Below, piece by piece: positions 52,407-60,454 of a DNA stretch of 64,000 nucleotides. The translations under genes were made by a program, and so were the position numbers. A model generated the notes under the pieces. It saw only the letters and a list, made by a program, of their open reading frames with translations. It ran no database searches and was not told where the DNA came from. Numbering within the stretch: the stretch's first letter is position 1; each line of letters starts with the position of its first letter. The DNA comes from Aquimarina megaterium XH134 (GTDB lineage: Bacteria; Bacteroidota; Bacteroidia; Flavobacteriales; Flavobacteriaceae): the NCBI RefSeq assembly GCF_000520975.1, contig NZ_JACB01000005.1, positions 124,001-188,000 of the forward strand, in the 5' to 3' direction.

Positions 52407-52443
52407 ATGTTTTCATATTTTTAATTTAGGTATTTTAGAGCAG

Positions 52444-53481
52444 TTAATTATTACCAGAAACTCCAGCACTTTCAAAACTAGCCATAGTATTAAGAAAAGC
52501 AACTGCGGATTCTATAATAGGATATGCTACAGCAGCTCCTGTTCCTTCTCCTAAGCGCATACCAAGGTTGATCAATGGTTTTTTATCTAAAAACTCATAC
52601 ATTTTTTGGTGTCCTTGCTCTTCAGATGTATGTGCAAATATGCAATAATCTAATACATTTTGATGCATAGCATGTGCAGCTAACAAAGCAGAAGTAACGA
52701 TAAACCCATCGATGATAATAGTCATTTTGAGTTCTGCTGCTTTTAAAATTGCACCTGTGATCATTGCAATTTCGAATCCACCAAAAGTTGTTAAGGCATC
52801 AAGAGGAGAAGAAGGTGTGTGTGTTTGGTAAACTTCAGATAAAATTTTTTGCTTGATTTTAATAGCTGAAGTATCCAGTCCTGTTCCAGAACCCACGCAT
52901 TCTGCTATCGGAATCTCTGTGAAATATGACATTAATAATGAAGCAGCAGAGGTATTTCCGATTCCCATTTCGCCAAAACCTATAGTATTGCAACCATTAT
53001 TAAATGTATCTGCAACCAAATCAGCACCTTTTTGTATAGCTTCATTACATTGTGCTATGGTCATAGCAGGTTTTTCCTGATAATTTTGAGTACCATAATC
53101 AATTTTTGCATGAATAATGCCAGAAGTATTTTCAAAATCGTGATTAACCCCGGCATCTACTATTTTAAGAGCTATTTGGTGTTGTTTACAAAAAACATTT
53201 ATAGCCGCTCCTTCATTTATAAAGTTATAAACCATTTGTGCAGTCACTTCCTGGGGGTAAAGGTTGACTTCTCTTTTTTGGGCAATACCGTGATCACCCG
53301 CAAAAACGAGGATCGTAGATTGGTTTAAACTCGGTTGGTCTGTGTTTTGGATCATACCTATTTGTAAGGCGACTGTCTCAAGTACCCCCAATGCTCCAAC
53401 AGGTTTTGTTTTAGTATTAATTTTGTTTTGAAGAGTAGCCTCAAGGCTATTGTTAAAGATAGGTTTTATAGTAAATTCCAT
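52444..53481 (-). CDS. cobT: Nicotinate-nucleotide:DMB phosphoribosyltransferase
   Basis: 345 residues, close to the usual CobT length. It forms alpha-ribazole phosphate from nicotinate mononucleotide and the lower-ligand base. Motifs visible are LQNKINTKTKPVGALGVLE, FAGDHGIAQKREVNLYPQEVTAQMVYNF, GEMGIGNTSAASLLMSY and NLGMRLGEGTGAAVAYPII, the last containing the catalytic glutamate. It lies 12 bases after cobU on the same strand. Confidence 0.97.
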   Translation of the reverse strand: MEFTIKPIFNNSLEATLQNKINTKTKPVGALGVLETVALQIGMIQNTDQPSLNQSTILVFAGDHGIAQKREVNLYPQEVTAQMVYNFINEGAAINVFCKQHQIALKIVDAGVNHDFENTSGIIHAKIDYGTQNYQEKPAMTIAQCNEAIQKGADLVADTFNNGCNTIGFGEMGIGNTSAASLLMSYFTEIPIAECVGSGTGLDTSAIKIKQKILSEVYQTHTPSSPLDALTTFGGFEIAMITGAILKAAELKMTIIIDGFIVTSALLAAHAMHQNVLDYCIFAHTSEEQGHQKMYEFLDKKPLINLGMRLGEGTGAAVAYPIIESAVAFLNTMASFESAGVSGNN

Positions 53482-53493
53482 GCGTATTTTTGG

Positions 53494-54006
53494 TTAATTA
53501 GGTTCTTTGATTTCTACAGGAATACCAGAAATCATTAATATTGCTTTATCGGCATGACTGGCTATATGCTGATTCATCCAACCCTGTAGTTCGGTAAATT
53601 TTCTACCCACTTTAGTAGTAGCATGAACTCCCATTCCGATTTCATTAGAAATGATAATTATGGTCGCATTTATATCTAATAATTTATCAAATTCTGCTTT
53701 TGCTTGTGCCAGAGAGAGTTGGACATCATTTTTTGTATCCATATAGTAGTTGGTAAGCCACAAAGTTACGCAATCGATTACAACGACGCTATCCTTTTTT
53801 ACAACTTTAGAAATTTCTTTTTCTTCTTCTATAGAAGTCCAACGTTCGTCGCGATCTGCAATATGCCTATCTATACGTTTGCGATGATCATCATCCCATA
53901 CGCGTGAAGTAGCTAGATAATAAGGAGTATCAGATAATTGTAATGCCAAACGTTGTGCATATCCACTTTTACCAGAACGTTCTCCTCCTGTAATGTAATA
54001 TAACAT
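53494..54006 (-). CDS. cobU: Adenosylcobinamide kinase/guanylyltransferase (CobU)
   Basis: 170 residues from ATG 54004-54006 (MLYYITGGERSGKSGYAQRLAL); a start 13 codons earlier would add an unusual extension. The P-loop is GGERSGKS. The DDDHRKRIDRHIADRDERWTSIEE segment contains the histidine that carries the GMP intermediate, and VVIDCVTLWLTNYY and IIISNEIGMGVH complete the fold. First enzyme of the cobinamide salvage branch. It begins the minus-strand cob/btu operon; no riboswitch lies on this strand before it. Confidence 0.95.
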   Translation of the reverse strand: MLYYITGGERSGKSGYAQRLALQLSDTPYYLATSRVWDDDHRKRIDRHIADRDERWTSIEEEKEISKVVKKDSVVVIDCVTLWLTNYYMDTKNDVQLSLAQAKAEFDKLLDINATIIIISNEIGMGVHATTKVGRKFTELQGWMNQHIASHADKAILMISGIPVEIKEPN

Positions 54007-54045
54007 TGAATTGGTTTTAAAGAAAGCAAAGGTAATCGAATACAT

Positions 54046-54466
54046 TATTTATTTGTTAAAGTAATCCGAAATTCGGTAAAATATAATACATTCGCGCAGA
54101 ATTTTGGTTCTGATACTCCTTAATCATGGGAGTTGAGGATTAAAAGGGAATCAGGTACAATGAAAAATGAAAATAGAGATATGAATAACGATTTTTTAAT
54201 TTTTAATCGTATTTCTAACCTCTAGCATCGTTAATCAATATTCCTGAGCTGTTCCCGCAACTGTATGCTGTGTCCACATTAAAAAGGATGCTTGTTGTTA
54301 ATTCTTTATAACCACTGCTCGTTATGGCGATCGGGAAGGTAAACAACAAGACGCGAGCCAGGAGACCTGCCTTTATTCGATGTAATCAAACTTTCGGGAC
54401 AAAGGTTTGGGTATGGGTAAACTACATACTTTTTTCCGGTAATTGTAAAAATTAAGTGTTTAAGTA
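54046..54466 (+). other. Divergent region between cobU and TonB receptor
   Basis: Contains the + strand promoter area (54061-54098), the cobalamin riboswitch (54100-54380) and a short hairpin, CAAACTTT (54387-54394) with AAAGGTTTG (54401-54409), before the receptor start. That hairpin has no T-run, which would suit control of translation more than termination. Confidence 0.7.
54100..54380 (+). ncRNA. Cobalamin riboswitch
   Basis: Class I cobalamin (adenosylcobalamin-type) aptamer features occur in the right order: the GGTTCTGATAC and GGGAATCAGGTAC segments at the 5' side, the conserved GCTGTTCCCGCAACTGTA core element near 54248-54265, and the B12 box GCCAGGAGACCTGCC at 54357-54371. Binding of corrinoid should switch off the TonB receptor gene that begins at 54467. 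The boundaries are approximate. Confidence 0.93.
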
Positions 54467-56410
54467 ATGAACAAAAAAGTATTTTTTGGAACCGCATTTT
54501 TAATGCTGGGATCTTCTTTTGTATTTGGACAGGAGATCCAAATAGATGAAGAGGTTAACGAACTAGACGAGGTAGTTATTTCTGACTCTAAGTTTAGTTT
54601 AAAACGAGAACAAAGTGGTAAAGTAATTACTAAAATTACTGCCAAGGAACTAGAACGTAGCCAGGGACAATCGGTAGCTACAGTGCTTACAAGAGCAACT
54701 GGCTTATTTATTAATGGTAATGGCAGTGCAGCAGGACAAGATCTTGGAGTTTATGTACGAGGAGGGCGTAACCGCCAGGTAGTGATTAGAGTAGATGGGG
54801 TAACGGTTAGTGATCCTTCTACTTCTTCTGGAGATTTTGATTTACGATTATTATCTGTTAATCAAATACAGGAAATTGAAATTCTTAAAGGAGCATCGAG
54901 TACGTTATATGGTTCGGGAGCTGCGGCTGCAGTAATTAATATTATTACAAAATCTGAGAGTAAGAAAAAAATCGCTGCTAGTTTTCAATCTAGTATAGGG
55001 ACTAATCAATCTCAGGAAGATCAGGATTATGATATTAATGAATTTGTAAACTTGGCTTCGATTAACGGAACCTTAGGAAAGGTAAACTACTTGGCAAGTA
55101 TAGGAAACCAATTTAGTGATGGATTATCGGCAGCAGAGGCCGAAGGAGCAGAAAGTGATGCGTTTTCTAAATTTAATGTATATGCCAAGTTAGGATATCG
55201 ATGGAATGATAACTTCAGGTTTCATTTTTTTGGAAATTTAGATCAATATAAAAATGATTTCGATGCTGCTGCAGGAATCGATGGAGATAACCGGTTTGAA
55301 AGTCAACAATTAAGAGCAGGATCTTTTTGGGAGATCAAATATCCTAAGGGAAGTTTTACATTTACAAACAGTTTTGCTTCTTTAGAAAGAGATCTTACCA
55401 GGTCTAGCTTTCCTTCAAAATATGAAGGTAATGTACATACTTTTGATGCATATAATAAATATACCTTTAACAATACGCTACATACGGTTATTGGAGCTAA
55501 TGGTTCGTATAGTAAATTTAGCTTACTAAATATTCCTTTTGGTACAACAAATCTAGAAGAAACAATTAGTGATAGTGATGCAGAGTTTGATATAATAGAT
55601 CCATATATTAATGTAGTATACGCTTCAGATTTTGGTTTTAATCTAAATGTGGGAGCGAGATATAATATTCATAGTACCTATGATAATCATGTTGTCTACA
55701 ATATAAACCCATCATATACACATACATTTGGAGATAATTATATCAAAGGATTAGCATCGTATAGTACAGCATATATTACGCCGTCGTTATTTCAATTGTA
55801 CGATACTGCATTCCTTACCGGAAATCCAGATCTTAAACCAGAAGAGAGTACAACTATAGAAGGGGGAGTAGAATTATCTCATAAGAAGAAAGCTACAGTG
55901 AGTGTAGTGTATTTTAATCGTAAATCAGAAAATTTTATCACATTTAACCCTACTACTTTTATGAACTTTAATTCGCAAGACGATATTAAGGTAGATGGAG
56001 TAGAAGTAGAGGTGTCTACATTGATGTTAGAAGATAAACTATCTGTAAAAGGAAATTATACATATACTAATATTGACAAATTAGATGATAATATTAGAAT
56101 TCCTAAACATATGATTAATGCCAGTATAGGTTATCAACTAGGAGAAAAAACATATACTTCGTTAAACTATCAATACAATACTAAGCGTATAGATAATGAT
56201 TTTGCTAATACAGACCCGGTTACTTTTGCCCCAACACAAGTTTCTCTCGATAGTTATGGGATTTTAGATTTTTATATTAGTCATCGATTACTAAAAAATC
56301 TAAATGTTTATGCAGCGATGCATAATATTACCAATGAAGATTATCAGGAGATTTTAGGATTTAGTACCAAAGGTAGAAATGCCAGAGTAGGAATTACTCT
56401 AGAATTCTAA
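54467..56410 (+). CDS. btuB: TonB-dependent corrinoid receptor (BtuB-like)
   Basis: 647 residues. Signal peptide (FFGTAFLMLGSSFVFGQ), TonB box-like ELDEVVISDSK, plug domain (SVATVLTRATGLFING; VYVRGGRNRQVVIRVDGVTVSDPS; IEILKGASSTLYGSGAAAAVINIITK) and a 22-strand beta-barrel ending with ...RNARVGITLEF, the usual aromatic C-terminus. It takes corrinoid across the outer membrane. The cobalamin riboswitch in front and the cob/btu operon on the other side support the substrate. It is as long as E. coli BtuB, unlike the larger SusC-type receptors. A perfect 14-bp stem terminator follows. Confidence 0.93.
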   Translation: MNKKVFFGTAFLMLGSSFVFGQEIQIDEEVNELDEVVISDSKFSLKREQSGKVITKITAKELERSQGQSVATVLTRATGLFINGNGSAAGQDLGVYVRGGRNRQVVIRVDGVTVSDPSTSSGDFDLRLLSVNQIQEIEILKGASSTLYGSGAAAAVINIITKSESKKKIAASFQSSIGTNQSQEDQDYDINEFVNLASINGTLGKVNYLASIGNQFSDGLSAAEAEGAESDAFSKFNVYAKLGYRWNDNFRFHFFGNLDQYKNDFDAAAGIDGDNRFESQQLRAGSFWEIKYPKGSFTFTNSFASLERDLTRSSFPSKYEGNVHTFDAYNKYTFNNTLHTVIGANGSYSKFSLLNIPFGTTNLEETISDSDAEFDIIDPYINVVYASDFGFNLNVGARYNIHSTYDNHVVYNINPSYTHTFGDNYIKGLASYSTAYITPSLFQLYDTAFLTGNPDLKPEESTTIEGGVELSHKKKATVSVVYFNRKSENFITFNPTTFMNFNSQDDIKVDGVEVEVSTLMLEDKLSVKGNYTYTNIDKLDDNIRIPKHMINASIGYQLGEKTYTSLNYQYNTKRIDNDFANTDPVTFAPTQVSLDSYGILDFYISHRLLKNLNVYAAMHNITNEDYQEILGFSTKGRNARVGITLEF

Positions 56411-56430
56411 ATACTTCCCGGGTTTAATCA

Positions 56431-56472
56431 AAAAACTCCTAAACGAATAGTTTAGGAGTTTTTATTTTTTTA
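56431..56472 (+). terminator. Terminator after btuB
   Basis: AAAAACTCCTAAAC (56431-56444) pairs perfectly with 56450-56463, followed by a T-rich stretch. It also ends the convergent S41 gene direction weakly. Confidence 0.9.
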
Positions 56473-56507
56473 GAGATTATAGTTTTTATTCTGTAGCAGG
56501 AAGAGTA

Positions 56508-57932
56508 TTAATCCCGATACATGCGTTCATAAACAGGAGAAAACATTTTGCTATTTCCAACACTTTCTAGTTGTAGCAAATTATAATTTTTAGCACTTTT
56601 TGTACCTAAAATATTGTCTATTGCAGCTTTAAAAAGAGGCTCGTTTTCGTCACCTAAGACACCAAGATTAGAGTAATCTTCTTCGATTTCTATTTCTGGG
56701 GCAAAACCACCGTGATAATCTGTAAAGCCAACAGAGTTACTCGATTTAAGAACTAAAGGTTGCATAGCATATGTATGTCCTGTATTAGCTCCTTGTCTTC
56801 CATAATTATCAGAATCATATAATGTTATTGATGCTTGAAATTTTCCTCTTGTAGTAGTTCCTACCTGCATCACATTTATATGCGGATCAAGCCCATTAAT
56901 TACCAGTTCACTAGCCGAAGCAGAGCTTCTGGTTGTTAAAATATAAACTCTGCTCAAATTAAGGCTGTTAATAGCCTCACCTGTTCTAATTTGAGTATCA
57001 AAAAGATTGGTACTTCCAAATTGTGCCTGTCGATCAGAGTTCCATTCTTCTGTCGAAAAAACCTGACCATTAAACTGCCCTGTAATCATACTCGATAAAT
57101 CAATTGCAGTCGTAACGGATCCACCGCCGTTATATCTTAGATCTAATATTAAATCACTTACATTATCAGATACAAATTTTGCAAAAGCAGCATTAAGCTG
57201 GGCATCAAAATCCCCGGTAAAAGAATTGTACATAAGATATCCCACCGGGCTACCACCTACATCAATTGTTTTTGATATAAAGACAGGATTCTCGGTATAT
57301 TGAACTTTGGTAAGAGAAACAGAAGTTCCCGTAGCAGTAACATTAGTACCATCAAAAGTAGCGAGACCTATAGTATAACTATCGGGAGCTAGTAATTGTC
57401 TGAAATTTTGATCATTCATTTGGGTACCATTAACGGTATTAAAGATATCTCCTCTCTTTACTCCTTTGGCTTCGGCATCTGTTCCTGGTAGCACATAACG
57501 TACATATCCAAACACAAGAGATTGGTCGTTTGGATAACGTACAAGACCATACTCCATACCATTATTCCTTGTAATCCCATCAAAAGCTTGTTCTAAAGCA
57601 ACATAATCATCTACAATCCAACTAAACTGATCAACTTTTACCTGCTCTCCGTTTACTAATACAGTTTGTTTAGATTTTAATTCCTCAAAAATAGCTTCGG
57701 GAGTAGAAAATCCTTCTAAAAACTGTGCGTATTCCTGACTAGAAGGAAAACGATTGTTTGCCAAATCAGGAACATCTGCTTTATATAAGTAATAAAGGTT
57801 TAATCCTTTCCAGATAAAATCATTTATTTCTGTAGCACCAGAAATACGGGGTACATCATCGTTATCATCAAAACATGCAGTAAGCAGGTTACCAATGAAA
57901 AGCAATAGTGCAAAATACTTTATGTACTTCAT
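56508..57932 (-). CDS. S41 family peptidase lipoprotein with PDZ domain
   Basis: 474 residues with a lipoprotein signal (LLFIGNLLTACFDDND). After an N-terminal helical region a PDZ segment is visible (RYVLPGTDAEAKGVKRGDIFNTVNGTQMND), then the S41 catalytic domain with LILDLRYNGGGSVTTAIDL and TTRSSASASELVINGL, which contains the nucleophile serine. A later GFAPEIEIEED corresponds to the usual P-D-x motif. It is probably anchored in a membrane facing the periplasm. Role unknown, though such proteins often process other exported proteins. Confidence 0.88.
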   Translation of the reverse strand: MKYIKYFALLLFIGNLLTACFDDNDDVPRISGATEINDFIWKGLNLYYLYKADVPDLANNRFPSSQEYAQFLEGFSTPEAIFEELKSKQTVLVNGEQVKVDQFSWIVDDYVALEQAFDGITRNNGMEYGLVRYPNDQSLVFGYVRYVLPGTDAEAKGVKRGDIFNTVNGTQMNDQNFRQLLAPDSYTIGLATFDGTNVTATGTSVSLTKVQYTENPVFISKTIDVGGSPVGYLMYNSFTGDFDAQLNAAFAKFVSDNVSDLILDLRYNGGGSVTTAIDLSSMITGQFNGQVFSTEEWNSDRQAQFGSTNLFDTQIRTGEAINSLNLSRVYILTTRSSASASELVINGLDPHINVMQVGTTTRGKFQASITLYDSDNYGRQGANTGHTYAMQPLVLKSSNSVGFTDYHGGFAPEIEIEEDYSNLGVLGDENEPLFKAAIDNILGTKSAKNYNLLQLESVGNSKMFSPVYERMYRD

Positions 57933-58160
57933 CTATTTTATATTTATTGTTTTTATTTGTCTAAATGAAATCCATCAATAATCATTCCGTGAAGAATAAA
58001 AATGAAGGTTATACTTATTCCATAATGACCTATACTTCTTATTATAAAGTGATAAATGTAACTACTTTATTATAATTTTAAAAAAGATTGTAACAAATTA
58101 CTTAGATAGTCGTCTCCCTAATATAAAGCTGACAAAGTTTTATGAAAACCACCAACCAAA

Positions 58161-58670
58161 ATGAAAGAAGGAGCATTTATAACGCTTACAAACGGATTTA
58201 AAGATAAGCTTTTTAGGTTAGCTAAACGTTTGCTTGTAAGTAATGAAGAAGCAGAAGATGCTACACAAGAAGTATTACTGAAGCTATGGAAGAATAAAAG
58301 TAAAATGGCTGAGTATAAAAATGTAGAAGCTTTTGCGATGACAATGACTAAGAATTATTGTTATGATAAGCTTAAGGCTAAAGAAACAGGAAACCTAAAA
58401 ATTGTACATAGTAATTATAAGGACGAGAGACCTTCATTACAACGACAAGTAGAAGCTAGAGATAGCTTAGATTGGGTAGGTAAGATTATGGATAGTCTGC
58501 CAGAACAGCAACGAATGATTATCCAACTTAGAGATATAGAACAATATAATAATGCAGAAATAGCTGATATGCTAGGGCTTAATGAAACGGCAGTTAGAGT
58601 TGCATTATCAAGAGGAAGAAAAAAAATTAGAGAAGAATTATTAAAAAAACACAATTATGGAGTTGTCTAA
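58161..58670 (+). CDS. ECF-family RNA polymerase sigma factor
   Basis: 169 residues: a region 2 core (DKLFRLAKRLLVSNEEAEDATQEVLLKLWKNK with the DATQEV motif) and a region 4 helix-turn-helix (LPEQQRMIIQLRDIEQYNNAEIADMLGLNETAVRVALSRGRKKIREEL). ECF factors direct transcription of stress or envelope genes and are usually held by a membrane anti-sigma. The following gene overlaps by 14 bases and is likely that partner. Confidence 0.95.
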   Translation: MKEGAFITLTNGFKDKLFRLAKRLLVSNEEAEDATQEVLLKLWKNKSKMAEYKNVEAFAMTMTKNYCYDKLKAKETGNLKIVHSNYKDERPSLQRQVEARDSLDWVGKIMDSLPEQQRMIIQLRDIEQYNNAEIADMLGLNETAVRVALSRGRKKIREELLKKHNYGVV

Positions 58671-59097
58671 CATAGAAAAATTACTAGAGAAGTATTTCGA
58701 AGGAGAAACGACCATTTCTGAAGAAAAAGAATTAAAGGTTTACTTTACCAGAGAAACTGTGCCGTCGCATTTAGAGAGATACAAAGATCTATTTCAATAT
58801 TTTTCTCAAGAGAGTACCATAACGGCTACCAAGGATCTAAAATTAAATACCAGTAGTAGAAAATCCAGATATGCCTGGATGGGTATTGCAGCATCAATAG
58901 CTTTGATTGCAGGGATATTTTTAACAAATACACCATCAAACCCAGACAAAACTCTCGGAACTTATGAAGATCCAGAAATAGCTTTACAGGAAACCAAAAA
59001 AATCCTCAATATGGTTTCGCAATTAATGAATGAGGGCAAACAGGAATTAGTGTACCTGAACGAGTTTGAAAGCACTACCGAAAAATTAACAAAATAA
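58657..59097 (+). CDS. Putative membrane anti-sigma factor
   Basis: 146 residues: a soluble acidic N-terminus (MELSNIEKLLEKYFEGETTISEEKELKVYFTRE), one membrane helix (WMGIAASIALIAGIFLTN, about 70-88) and a periplasmic tail. The design and the 14-base overlap with the sigma gene fit an anti-sigma regulator, although no zinc-binding HxxxCxxC motif is present. The N-terminal motif is typical of the short anti-sigma-like proteins in Bacteroidota. Confidence 0.78.
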   Translation: MELSNIEKLLEKYFEGETTISEEKELKVYFTRETVPSHLERYKDLFQYFSQESTITATKDLKLNTSSRKSRYAWMGIAASIALIAGIFLTNTPSNPDKTLGTYEDPEIALQETKKILNMVSQLMNEGKQELVYLNEFESTTEKLTK

Positions 59098-59168
59098 AAA
59101 TAAACAACTACCTGAAAAATACTGTTGATAAAACAGGGTGTAGTAAGGAGATTAAAATTTTAAATATT

Positions 59169-59708
59169 ATGAAAAAGTTAGCAATTATTTTAGCCTTTGC
59201 AATATTACCATATGTGTCTATCGCACAAAGTAATTTTGATAAATATGAAGATATGAAAGGAGTATCTTCTGTAGTAGTAACCAGTAAAATGTTTAAGCTA
59301 CTAAGCCAAATAAAATTAGAAAGTAATGATGCCGAAGTACAAGAGTATATGAACCTTGTAGAAAACATAAAAAACATCAAGGTCTTTGCTACAGAAAATA
59401 AAGAAGTAGGACAAAAGATGAGATCAGATGTAAGTAACTATCTTAAAAGTTCTTCTCTTGATGAATTAATGAGAGTAAAAAGTGATGGGAAAAATGTAAA
59501 ATTTTATTCTAAACCAGGAAAAGACGATGATCATGTAAGTGAATTGTTTATGTTTCTTGATGGCGTAAAAGAAGATGGAGATGGGCCCAATACTGTAGTA
59601 CTTACGATAACAGGAGATATTGATTTAAAACAAGTCTCTAAGATTGCAGATCACCTTAATGTACCTGGCGGGGAAGAATTAAAGCACGTAAAAAAGAAAG
59701 GAAACTAA
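59169..59708 (+). CDS. DUF4252 protein 1, exported
   Basis: 179 residues with a signal peptide (LAIILAFAILPYVSIAQ). The mature part contains the DUF4252 signature regions (SNFDKYEDMKGVSSVVVTSKMF; then VSELFMFLDGVKEDGDGPNTVVLTITGDIDLKQVSKIADHLN). It is a small periplasmic protein of unknown function, found in Bacteroidota beside ECF sigma genes. It lies 71 bases after the anti-sigma gene. Confidence 0.87.
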   Translation: MKKLAIILAFAILPYVSIAQSNFDKYEDMKGVSSVVVTSKMFKLLSQIKLESNDAEVQEYMNLVENIKNIKVFATENKEVGQKMRSDVSNYLKSSSLDELMRVKSDGKNVKFYSKPGKDDDHVSELFMFLDGVKEDGDGPNTVVLTITGDIDLKQVSKIADHLNVPGGEELKHVKKKGN

Positions 59709-59732
59709 TCAAGTATTAGGATAAAAAAGAAT

Positions 59733-59768
59733 CAGATTTCTTCTAACCGTGAGGTTAGAAGAAATCTG
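59733..59768 (+). other. Perfect hairpin between the two DUF4252 genes
   Basis: A 16-bp perfect stem (59733-59748 with 59753-59768) with a 4-base GTGA loop. No T-run follows, so it may act as a processing site or message stabiliser within the operon more than as a terminator. Confidence 0.65.
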
Positions 59769-59836
59769 GTCTAAAAACATCAATCAAAAATAATCAACCA
59801 ACCCACCAGCTTAGGCAGGTGAAAAAAATTAGAGAA

Positions 59837-60382
59837 ATGAAAAATGTGTATAAAATTTTAGGTATTGTAAGTATATCACTAATGATGAGTTGTAGTAGTG
59901 AACCCTCACTACAAAAGTATTTTGTAGATCATCATGGTGATGCTGATTTTATAGCAGTCGATGTACCGACTAGCCTTTTGGATAAGGAAACAGTAGAACT
60001 TGATAGAGATGAAAGAGAAGCTTTAGAAAGTATTAAAAAAGTTAACTTTTTGGCTTTGCAACTTACCGAGAGTAATCAAGGTAAATATGAAGAAGAGAGT
60101 GCAGCGATAAAAAAGATATTAGATTCAGATAAGTATGAAACCTTAATGCGATTTGGATCAGACGGAACCAAAGCAGTACTTAAATATCAAGGAGAAGAAG
60201 ATGATATTGATGAGGTTATCGTTTTTGCCAAGAATAATGAAAAAGGATTAGCATTAGTACGTGTATTGGGAGATAATATGAGACCCGAAAAAATGGCTAT
60301 GCTTATGAAATCTGTAGAAAAAGGTAAAATCAATCTTAATGCATTTAAAGAAATAGCACAGACTATAGATATTGATGATTAA
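59837..60382 (+). CDS. DUF4252 protein 2, lipoprotein
   Basis: 181 residues from ATG 59837, giving MKNVYKILGIVSISLMMSCSS with a lipobox Cys near residue 19; a GTG six codons earlier is rejected because it would spoil the signal. The mature part resembles the neighbouring DUF4252 protein (FIAVDVPTSLLDKE; DEVIVFAKNNEKGLALVRVLGDNMRPEKMAMLMKSVE). It is the last gene of the sigma-anti-sigma-DUF4252 operon and is followed by a terminator. Confidence 0.87.
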   Translation: MKNVYKILGIVSISLMMSCSSEPSLQKYFVDHHGDADFIAVDVPTSLLDKETVELDRDEREALESIKKVNFLALQLTESNQGKYEEESAAIKKILDSDKYETLMRFGSDGTKAVLKYQGEEDDIDEVIVFAKNNEKGLALVRVLGDNMRPEKMAMLMKSVEKGKINLNAFKEIAQTIDIDD

Positions 60383-60401
60383 TCAATAACAATGATGTAA
60401 A

Positions 60402-60434
60402 AAAAAGAGGCTGTTGAAAAACAGCCTCTTTTTT
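60402..60434. terminator. Bidirectional terminator between convergent genes
   Basis: AAAAAGAGGCTGTT (60402-60415) pairs with AACAGCCTCTTTTT (60420-60433) around a GAAA loop. It lies between convergent operons and has A-run and T-run on its two sides. Confidence 0.9.
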
Positions 60435-60454
60435 TATGGTTTAAAATCTATTGT

